DNA of 10,538 nt from assembly GCA_017558425.1 (NCBI GenBank), contig JAFYVD010000027.1, positions 1-10,538 of the forward strand, read 5' to 3'. Position numbers and translations under genes: made by a program. Positions 1 through 5,147 of this stretch are shown here, piece by piece. Numbering within the stretch: position 1 is the stretch's first letter; each line of letters begins with the position of its first letter. This stretch comes from Clostridia bacterium. Its GTDB lineage: Bacteria > Bacillota_A > Clostridia > RUG12999. The notes beneath the pieces were generated by a model. That model did no database searches. It was given only the letters and a program-made list of their open reading frames with translations, and had not been told where the DNA came from.

Positions 1-1
1 C

Positions 2-49
2 GGCATCTGGCCCGTACCCTCCTACGGCGAAATGCTTTTCAGCGTGTAA
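2..49 (+). CDS. C-terminal end of an unidentified protein (partial)
   Basis: An open frame enters from the left edge and reads GIWPVPSYGEMLFSV before a TAA at 47-49. A strong rho-independent terminator starts 15 bases downstream, which fits the end of a real rightward gene. The 15 visible residues are too few to identify a family, so I assign no function. The reading frame is inferred from that terminator position and from the absence of stops. It could be chance, because the fragment is so short. Confidence 0.45.
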   Translation, partial: GIWPVPSYGEMLFSV

Positions 50-63
50 ACATAAAAACATAG

Positions 64-103
64 GGGCTGTAAAAAACGAAAAGTTTTTTACAGCCCTCTT
101 TTT
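64..103 (+). terminator. Rho-independent terminator of the left-edge gene
   Basis: A perfect 14-bp inverted repeat (64-77 and 83-96, arm GGGCTGTAAAAAAC) encloses the 5-base loop GAAAA and is followed by TCTTTTT on the plus strand. It ends transcription of the gene whose stop codon is at 47-49. Confidence 0.9.
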
Positions 104-109
104 ATACAA

Positions 110-140
110 AAAGGCTGAGCACCAACGGTGCTCAGCCTTT
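110..140 (-). terminator. Terminator of the SLH protein gene
   Basis: A perfect 14-bp inverted repeat (110-123 and 127-140, arm AAAGGCTGAGCACC) has the loop AAC. On the minus strand it lies 10 bases past the SLH gene stop codon and continues into a T-rich tail (TTTTGTATAAAAAG). A short T run (144-148) also follows on the plus strand, so it may work in both directions and back up the terminator at 64-103. Confidence 0.85.
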
Positions 141-150
141 ATCTTTTTAA

Positions 151-1884
151 TTAGTGTTCTGCATTATGCCAATCTTCGTGATATCCGTTTTCATCTCTTA
201 CGAAGTCGTGCTCGTTAGAAGATTCAATAACCGCATAATAATACCATTCGTGTTCAGGGTTATCGGGCCATTTTCTGAAGTCTTCGTGCAGACCGTCTTC
301 GTTAACATATCTTACAATAATTCTGTTGATAATTGTAATAGCTTCCGCTCTTGTGATGTAATCGTCAGGTCTGAAGTTTCCGTCGTCATAACCGATAATC
401 CATTCATTATTGGCAATGGATTTGATATTTTCTTCAGCCCAGTGACCGTCAATATCGCCAAAGGTTCTGTTTCCTTTGATTATAGAATCAAGGAATCTGC
501 TTGCGATTGTTGCGAGCTCGGCTCTTGTGATATACGCTCCCGGTCTGAAGCTTCCGTCTGTGTAACCTTTCAGGTAACCACCTTTTGCCATTGTAGCAAT
601 TTCGCTAACCGACCATCTGTCTTCTTCAACGTCGTCAAAGGAGTGCTTGTCAGTTTCGATTTTCGCTCTTATATCTTCTCTGAGAAGTCTGTAGAAAATA
701 GTTGCAATTTCTTCTCTGGAGATGTTGTCTTCAGGTCTCACAGTGCCATCCGGATAACCTTTGATATACAGAATGTGGTCATCGGAGTTGAGCGCTGCAG
801 GAGGAGTAACGTTAATCCATCTTGCATAAATTGTGGTGTTTTCTTTTACAGGAACCTCGCCTTCAAGCTTTGTAGCATATGTAGGTTCTTTATAGAAGCC
901 TTCAAGTACAAAGCCCTCTCTCTTATCGCCGATACTTTCTTCCAGTTCTTCAATATTAATAGCAGGATTCTTTTCGTTTTTGGAGATTACAATATCTTCA
1001 ACGCCTTCAACGCCGTTAGTATCAATGGATACTGTCACATCTTTTTTGGGCGGTGTAACTGTTCCGGGGCCTGCATTTGCGCCGCCTGTCGATACAACTC
1101 TAATAGTTTCGCTGATTTCATCACCAACAATACCGCTTTGTTCTGTTCCCTGTTTACCATTATAGTTAATGGTTACAACAAGGTTTCCTGCCTGGTCATG
1201 AATAAGTGTAGTACCTGTGATACTACCTACAACCTTAAATTCACCTTTTTCCAAATATTCTACATCTTCACAAGTGAGTGTAATATCGGGAAGGTATGTT
1301 TCAAGATTAGCTGTCATATCCCTTGCAAGCACATATCCCGGTCTTTCGGGAGCAGTACCTGCTACATTCAGCGTAATTGTAAGCTCGTTTTTGCCTGTCA
1401 CCACACTGTCGACAGTTCTGGATGCTTCGGTAAATATTAAGGAAGCACTGTTGTTAAAGCCATAAAGATTTCCGCTGTTTAAAACCACTTCGGGAACCTT
1501 TGCCGATTCAGGATATGTAATTTTTATTGTAAACTGCCCTGAAATTTTGCAGTTTTCAAGCTGTTCGGAAAGGTCGGACACGCCTGCAACCAGGAATCTG
1601 GCACCTGTCATATAAAGATTATATGCATTGCGAACCGCCTTCATATACAAGGTTGCTCTGTAGTCAACCTTCGCACTTCCGGTTTTCGTCAGAGGTCCGT
1701 CAACAAAAGAACCTGTGCCGCCGACATCCATCTTAATGTCCACCGGAACATCAACTGTTTTTGTTGAGGGTATGTTATTATCCGCCAGAAGTTCGGACAA
1801 CGTTGTCGGATCTGCAGCAACTGCAGTAAGAGACATCGCAGCTACCATTGCAAGCGCAATAATTAAAGCAATAAGTCTTTTCAT
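151..1884 (-). CDS. Secreted SLH-domain surface protein
   Basis: This is an exported protein of 577 residues, predicted to be held at the cell surface by non-covalent binding of its C-terminal SLH domains to pyruvylated secondary cell wall polymer. Residues 1-23 are a signal peptide (MKRLIALIIALAMVAAM..., AVA cleavage site). Residues of about 25-270 are a beta-rich region I do not recognise. A Gly/Pro linker follows, then a short InlB/Listeria-Bacteroides-type repeat at about 322-357 (GFYKEPTY...YARW). Three SLH units come next at about 370-402, 415-463 and 474-523 (GYPDGTVRP, GYTDGSFRP, GYDDGNFRP, each followed by I(S/T)R(A/E)E). The tail holds the usual WYYYAVIESSNEHD motif. I chose the ATG at 1884 because GGAG lies 8 bases upstream; the in-frame GTG at 1893 would overlap that site. 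The gene is transcribed divergently from the uronate genes. A carbohydrate-related role is inference from that context only. Confidence 0.9.
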   Translation of the reverse strand: MKRLIALIIALAMVAAMSLTAVAADPTTLSELLADNNIPSTKTVDVPVDIKMDVGGTGSFVDGPLTKTGSAKVDYRATLYMKAVRNAYNLYMTGARFLVAGVSDLSEQLENCKISGQFTIKITYPESAKVPEVVLNSGNLYGFNNSASLIFTEASRTVDSVVTGKNELTITLNVAGTAPERPGYVLARDMTANLETYLPDITLTCEDVEYLEKGEFKVVGSITGTTLIHDQAGNLVVTINYNGKQGTEQSGIVGDEISETIRVVSTGGANAGPGTVTPPKKDVTVSIDTNGVEGVEDIVISKNEKNPAINIEELEESIGDKREGFVLEGFYKEPTYATKLEGEVPVKENTTIYARWINVTPPAALNSDDHILYIKGYPDGTVRPEDNISREEIATIFYRLLREDIRAKIETDKHSFDDVEEDRWSVSEIATMAKGGYLKGYTDGSFRPGAYITRAELATIASRFLDSIIKGNRTFGDIDGHWAEENIKSIANNEWIIGYDDGNFRPDDYITRAEAITIINRIIVRYVNEDGLHEDFRKWPDNPEHEWYYYAVIESSNEHDFVRDENGYHEDWHNAEH

Positions 1885-1924
1885 TTTTACCACTCCGTAC
1901 TTTTATTTTTGAATATATACTATT

Positions 1925-1953
1925 ATTATAATATGCAAAGTTCCTTTTGTCAA
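1925..1953 (-). promoter_or_regulatory. Sigma-A promoter of the SLH gene
   Basis: On the minus strand a perfect TTGACA (1948-1953) and a perfect TATAAT (1925-1930) are separated by 17 bases. Transcription would start near 1918, giving a leader of about 34 nt with GGAG ahead of the ATG at 1884. The full consensus match predicts high basal expression unless the promoter is repressed. Confidence 0.88.
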
Positions 1954-1981
1954 TAAGAATAATTCAAACAAACTTTTTAAC

Positions 1982-2000
1982 TTGTCAATCGCCTTGACAA
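1982..2000. promoter_or_regulatory. Palindromic operator candidate over the kduI -35 box
   Basis: The inverted repeat TTGTCAA-TCGCC-TTGACAA has its right arm on the -35 element of the rightward promoter. The heptamer TTGTCAA recurs at 1947-1953, over the -35 box of the leftward promoter. This position suits a repressor of the uronate genes. However, the arms themselves contain the -35 consensus, so part of the symmetry may be coincidental. No regulator gene is in the window. Confidence 0.4.
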
Positions 2001-2022
2001 AACGATAAAATAATGATATTAT
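1994..2022 (+). promoter_or_regulatory. Sigma-A promoter of the kduI fusion gene
   Basis: TTGACA (1994-1999) and TATTAT (2017-2022) are separated by 17 bases. Transcription would start near 2029, leaving a leader of only about 19 nt that contains AGGAAG before the GTG start at 2048. The -35 boxes of the two divergent promoters are 40 bases apart, so a single bound regulator could affect both. Confidence 0.85.
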
Positions 2023-2047
2023 GAAAGGTAAAAGGAAGTGAATAAAC

Positions 2048-3685
2048 GTGATATTTTTCAAACTTACTGACAAAAGCGGCAACACTCTTGCCGAAACTTC
2101 CGGTATCAACATAGATTTCACCTTCGACAGAGTCTATGAAGAAGGCGATAAATTCATTGTAAAATTCAAAGACTGCGGCGAATTTATTGCTATGAAACTG
2201 GATGAAAGTCTCAAAGAAAGTATCGTGCTGATTCCTGACAAAATTTTCGAGTATGTCGTTCCGTTCGGCAATGAATATGTTGCTTACGACGAAGCAAGCT
2301 GGACAAAACCTTCTCACAGGGTTACAATCCGCGAAGCATCCGACGAAGAAGCGTATGGCAGCCGTATTATATCGGAAAACTCGGCAGACCGCCACGACGT
2401 GGGAAGATATTTCCCCCACGCGAGAGCGAATTTTGTTACAAGGAACTCCCCCATATTCTTTGAGCGTAACGCTATTGACGGTGTAATTGACCAGAAAGGT
2501 CACGGAATCTACCCCTTCCAGTCATGGGCAGGCGGCGCAAGGGAAGACCTTGAATTTTACATAGATTTCGGCACCGAAGTGGAAGTGGAAAAAATTGACT
2601 TTTTCCTTCGTGCAGACTTTAAAAACGACCACGACACCTGGTGGAAAAGCCTCGACGTAGAATTTGACGACGGCACTATAGTTCCCGCCAACTTCGAAAA
2701 ACCGGTCCTCGGTCAGATGTTGGTTCTTGACGAGCCTAAAATTACAAAAACCCTGCATCTTACAAACTTTAAACAAGTTTCATATCCCCTTTCTTTCGCG
2801 GGATTGTCACAGATTCAGGTTTACGGAAAATATATTAAAAAGGAGTTTGACAAAGTGGAAATCAGAAACGCATCTAATGCAAAAGACGTAAAACATTACA
2901 CAACAGAAAGACTTAGAGAAGAGTTCCATATCGGAAGCCTTTTCACAAAAGACAACACAAGAATGGTTTACAGCCATATTGACAGAATCATCACAGCAGG
3001 TATCATGCCCGTTCACCAGGTTATGACACTTGAAGGCGGCAAAGAACTTGCTTCCGACTATTTCCTTGAAAGACGTGAAATGGGTTGTATCAACATCGGT
3101 GGTAAAGGTATCATCACAGTTGATGGTGTAGAATATGTTATGGAACCCCGTGACGGCATCTACATCGGCAGAGGCAACAAAGAAATCACATTCAAGAGCC
3201 TTGATATCGAAGCTCCTGCTAAATTCTATATCAGTTCCTGCCCCGCTCACAAAGAATATCCCACAGTAAAAATTGATATTTCTAAAGCTAAAAAAGTTCC
3301 CTGCGGATGCACAGAAGACGCTAACAAACGTGTTATCAACCAGTACATCCACCCCGAAGTAATGCAGAGCTGTCAGCTTTCAATGGGTCTGACAAATCTT
3401 GAACCGGGCAGCGTTTGGAACACAATGCCTTCACATACTCACGACAGACGTATGGAAGTTTATCTCTACCTCGATATGGACGAAGATCAGGCAGTATTCC
3501 ACATGATGGGCGAACCTAACGAAACACGCCACATCATTATGCACAACGAAGAAGCAGTTATCAGCCCCAGCTGGTCAATCCACAGCGGCGTTGGTACTAA
3601 AAACTACTCCTTCATCTGGGCTATGTGCGGCGAAAACCAGGAATTCACCGATATGGACCATATCGCAACAAGAGACTTAAGATAA
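2048..3685 (+). CDS. kduI: KduI isomerase with N-terminal discoidin-like extension
   Basis: This 545-residue protein has a C-terminal part (270-545, 276 residues) that is a complete 5-dehydro-4-deoxy-D-glucuronate isomerase, matching the family length of about 278. KduI converts the open-chain product of unsaturated uronates to 3-deoxy-D-glycero-2,5-hexodiulosonate in the cytoplasm. Recognisable stretches are MVYSHIDRII, YFLERREMGCINIGG, WNTMPSHTHDRRMEVY and SPSWSIHSGVGTK. The zinc ligands expected from E. coli KduI are present as H463, H465, E470 and H512. Residues 1-269 are additional. About 1-120 is unrecognised, and about 125-262 resembles a discoidin/F5-8-type carbohydrate-binding fold (NAIDGV..., YPFQSW, FYIDFGTEVEVEKIDFFLRAD, LSQIQVYGKY). 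There is no signal peptide, so the whole protein should be intracellular. The GTG start is set by AGGAAG at 2033-2038. A second ribosome site and GTG at 2855 could give KduI alone. The KduI assignment is near certain; the function of the extension is not known. Confidence 0.92.
   Translation: MIFFKLTDKSGNTLAETSGINIDFTFDRVYEEGDKFIVKFKDCGEFIAMKLDESLKESIVLIPDKIFEYVVPFGNEYVAYDEASWTKPSHRVTIREASDEEAYGSRIISENSADRHDVGRYFPHARANFVTRNSPIFFERNAIDGVIDQKGHGIYPFQSWAGGAREDLEFYIDFGTEVEVEKIDFFLRADFKNDHDTWWKSLDVEFDDGTIVPANFEKPVLGQMLVLDEPKITKTLHLTNFKQVSYPLSFAGLSQIQVYGKYIKKEFDKVEIRNASNAKDVKHYTTERLREEFHIGSLFTKDNTRMVYSHIDRIITAGIMPVHQVMTLEGGKELASDYFLERREMGCINIGGKGIITVDGVEYVMEPRDGIYIGRGNKEITFKSLDIEAPAKFYISSCPAHKEYPTVKIDISKAKKVPCGCTEDANKRVINQYIHPEVMQSCQLSMGLTNLEPGSVWNTMPSHTHDRRMEVYLYLDMDEDQAVFHMMGEPNETRHIIMHNEEAVISPSWSIHSGVGTKNYSFIWAMCGENQEFTDMDHIATRDLR
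2841..2857 (+). promoter_or_regulatory. Internal ribosome site and GTG start for free KduI
   Basis: AAAAAGGAG ends at 2845, 9 bases ahead of an in-frame GTG at 2855-2857. Starting there gives MEIRNASNAKD..., a 276-residue KduI beginning where the E. coli enzyme begins. In the long frame the same bases read IKKEFDKV and are translated through. The site suggests either a remnant of a former two-gene operon whose stop codon was lost, or live production of both a long and a short protein. Confidence 0.65.
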
Positions 3686-3708
3686 GTTTAAAATTTGACA
3701 CCATATAC

Positions 3709-3755
3709 GCCTCCCCTGTGCAAGGGGAGGTGGCTCAATGAGCCGGAGGGGTTGA
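3709..3755 (+). repeat. GC-rich intergenic repeat, copy 1
   Basis: This copy contains hairpin CCTCCCC-TGTGCAA-GGGGAGG, a second small hairpin GGCTC-AAT-GAGCC, and the tail GGAGGGGTTG. The copy at 4724-4770 matches over the first 46 bases with one difference (AAT versus AAC in the second loop). There is no U-run after either hairpin, so it is not a typical terminator. The two copies lie in the same orientation on either side of the SDR gene. I recognise the pattern as a type of dispersed repeat seen in Clostridia genomes; its role is unknown. Confidence 0.85.
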
Positions 3756-3768
3756 TACAATCCCGTAG

Positions 3769-3790
3769 GGACCGGCCTCCCGGACGGTCC
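3769..3790. repeat. Second intergenic inverted repeat
   Basis: GGACCG (3769-3774) and CGGTCC (3785-3790) pair around a 10-base spacer that itself holds CCGG...CCGG symmetry. It follows repeat copy 1 directly, and the stretch from 3709 to about 3820 looks like a mosaic of such elements. The rest of the 167-base gap between the two uronate genes holds only the ribosome site of the next gene. I see no convincing promoter or terminator there, so the two genes may be cotranscribed. Confidence 0.55.
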
Positions 3791-3852
3791 GTTTTCAGGC
3801 GGTTTATGATTCGCCCCTGCATATTACTAATTATATAAGGAGAGTACTAACA

Positions 3853-4647
3853 ATGATGAATTCATTCAGACTTGACGGAAAAATTGCACTTGTTACAGGT
3901 GCTTCCTACGGTATCGGTTATGCTATTGCAAAAGGTCTTGCAGCAGCCGGTGCAACAATCGTTTTCAACGATATTAAACAGGAGCTTGTTGACAAAGGCC
4001 TCGCAGCTTATGAAGCTGACGGCATCAAAGCTCACGGCTATGTTTGCGACGTTACAGACGAAGCAGCAGTTACAGAACTGGTAGCTAAAATTGAAAAAGA
4101 AGTTGGCGTAGTTGACATCCTCGTTAACAACGCAGGCATCATCAAAAGAATTCCTATGTGCGAAATGAGCGCTGCAGAATTCAGACAGGTAATTGACGTT
4201 GACCTCAACGCACCTTTCATTATGTCTAAAGCAGTTATCCCTGCAATGATTAAAAAAGGTCACGGCAAAATTATCAACATCTGTTCTATGATGAGCGAAC
4301 TCGGCAGAGAAACAGTTTCCGCATATGCAGCTGCAAAAGGCGGTCTGAAAATGCTTACAAGAAATATCTGCTCTGAATACGGCAAATACAACATTCAGTG
4401 TAACGGTATCGGACCCGGATATATCGCAACTCCTCAGACAGCTCCTCTCCGCGAACCTCAGGCAGACGGCTCAAAACATCCTTTCGACAGCTTTATCCTT
4501 GCTAAAACTCCTGCCGAAAGATGGGGCGACCCCGAAGACCTTGCAGGTCCCGCAGTATTCCTCGCATCCGACGCTTCAAACTTTGTGAACGGCCACGTTC
4601 TTTATGTTGACGGCGGTATCCTGGCTTACATCGGCAAACAGCCGTAA
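3853..4647 (+). CDS. kduD: KduD / gluconate-5-dehydrogenase-type SDR
   Basis: This is a short-chain dehydrogenase/reductase of 264 residues. In this context it is predicted to reduce 3-deoxy-D-glycero-2,5-hexodiulosonate, the KduI product, to 2-keto-3-deoxygluconate using NAD(P)H. Visible landmarks are the cofactor motif TGASYGIG (15-22), NNAG (92-95), catalytic Ser145, and Tyr158 and Lys162 in YAAAK, with VDGG near the C-terminus (252-255). The full length and the ending ILAYIGKQP closely resemble streptococcal proteins annotated as gluconate 5-dehydrogenase. Related streptococcal enzymes (DhuD) act in glycosaminoglycan uronate breakdown, so the name gluconate 5-dehydrogenase may be less apt here than KduD/DhuD. 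Asp117 sits where many SDRs have Asn, as in those relatives. The first of two adjacent ATGs is preferred, with AGGAGAG at 3838-3844. Precise substrate is inferred from the kduI neighbour. Confidence 0.88.
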   Translation: MMNSFRLDGKIALVTGASYGIGYAIAKGLAAAGATIVFNDIKQELVDKGLAAYEADGIKAHGYVCDVTDEAAVTELVAKIEKEVGVVDILVNNAGIIKRIPMCEMSAAEFRQVIDVDLNAPFIMSKAVIPAMIKKGHGKIINICSMMSELGRETVSAYAAAKGGLKMLTRNICSEYGKYNIQCNGIGPGYIATPQTAPLREPQADGSKHPFDSFILAKTPAERWGDPEDLAGPAVFLASDASNFVNGHVLYVDGGILAYIGKQP

Positions 4648-4665
4648 TCTAAAAAGTAATTAAAG

Positions 4666-4695
4666 CTCTCCGAACGCTGTTCGGAGAGGGTTTTT
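4666..4695 (+). terminator. Terminator after the uronate genes
   Basis: The perfect 10-bp stem CTCTCCGAAC / GTTCGGAGAG with loop GCT is followed by GG and five Ts. It lies 18 bases past the SDR stop codon and closes the rightward uronate unit. Confidence 0.88.
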
Positions 4696-4723
4696 GTTCG
4701 GTAGGAGCAAGCCCCTCCCAACA

Positions 4724-4770
4724 GCCTCCCCTGTGCAAGGGGAGGTGGCTCAACGAGCCGGAGGGGTTGT
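4724..4770 (+). repeat. GC-rich intergenic repeat, copy 2
   Basis: This copy is in the same orientation as the one at 3709-3755 and differs from it at one base within the first 46. Just upstream, CCCCTCCCAAC (4713-4723) carries the complementary sense of the tail GTTG..GGGG motif, so the copy sits in a larger degenerate GC-rich block. From 4771 to 4844 I see nothing beyond a weak small hairpin. Confidence 0.85.
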
Positions 4771-4844
4771 TGTCAACCGCCCCTATCGGCATTTTCACCA
4801 AAAACCGAAAGCTATTTTTATGTATTCTGCCATAGGAAACATAG

Positions 4845-4873
4845 TTGACTTTACCTATATATAATGTTACAAT
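4845..4873 (+). promoter_or_regulatory. Sigma-A promoter of the secreted paralogue operon
   Basis: TTGACT (4845-4850) and TACAAT (4868-4873) are separated by 17 bases, the latter preceded by an AT-rich stretch. The -10 lies inside a perfect 12-base palindrome, TTACAATTGTAA (4867-4878), which is flanked by the wider pair GTTAC (4866-4870) / GTAAC (4886-4890); a regulator might bind here. Predicted start is near 4880. Confidence 0.75.
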
Positions 4874-4879
4874 TGTAAT

Positions 4880-5147
4880 ATAATCGTAACATTTACCTTC
4901 CCGGCGTCGCAACCGCCGGCGGAAAATGTGAAAGTTGTTTTGTCCACGCAGCTTCCAAAGATGTCGCAACCGTCTTTGAACACCCCTGCCGGACAACGGA
5001 CAGATTTGTTTTTCAAAGGCAATTGCTGGAAAACAAATTTGTCACAACGCAGGATTTTTCAATTCAGGCGAGACCGCACTCTCCCGGAGGACAAAAATCT
5101 TTTCCCCAAACGCTCGGACGAGCAAAAAATTTTAGGAGGAAAACAAA
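4880..5147 (+). promoter_or_regulatory. Long structured 5' leader of the secreted-protein operon
   Basis: About 268 nt separate the predicted transcription start from the ATG at 5148 and appear non-coding. Hairpin A has stem CCGGCG/CGCCGG (4901-4906, 4914-4919) and loop TCGCAAC. Hairpin B has an 8-bp stem (4956-4963, 4971-4978) with the identical loop TCGCAAC. Hairpin C has a stem of about 17 bp with two G-U pairs (4999-5015 and 5027-5043). A small hairpin GCTC-GGAC-GAGC (5112-5123) precedes a perfect AGGAGG (5134-5139), 8 bases from the ATG. I match it to no known riboswitch class. Messages for abundant surface proteins often carry long stabilising leaders, which is one plausible role. Confidence 0.6.

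Noticed and set aside
190..270. Fourth, truncated SLH domain at the C-terminus of the surface protein
   Set aside because: The WYYYAVIESSNEHD tail is a conserved extension seen after the third SLH unit in many clostridial proteins, not a broken repeat.
154..1440. A 428-residue open frame on the plus strand opposite the SLH gene
   Set aside because: It is rich in Cys, Phe, Ser and Asn with no recognisable domain, has no ribosome site, and mirrors a gene with signal peptide and SLH domains. The long frame is a codon-bias effect.
1885..1893. GTG at 1891-1893 as start of the SLH gene
   Set aside because: It overlaps the GGAG Shine-Dalgarno sequence. The ATG at 1884 has the proper spacing and begins a standard signal peptide.
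3695..3723. TTGACA at 3695-3700 as a separate promoter for the SDR gene
   Set aside because: The expected -10 position 17 bases downstream is GTGCAA inside the GC-rich repeat, so no promoter is supported.
4201..4209. Asp117 of the SDR where a catalytic Asn is usual, as a sign of inactivity
   Set aside because: Closely similar streptococcal gluconate-5-dehydrogenase-type proteins carry the same D-L-N-A-P-F sequence, so this is normal for the subfamily.
4906..5048. CRISPR-like array from the recurring GTCGCAAC/GTCACAAC motif
   Set aside because: Only three short, uneven occurrences, two of them hairpin loops, with no full-length repeat or cas gene.
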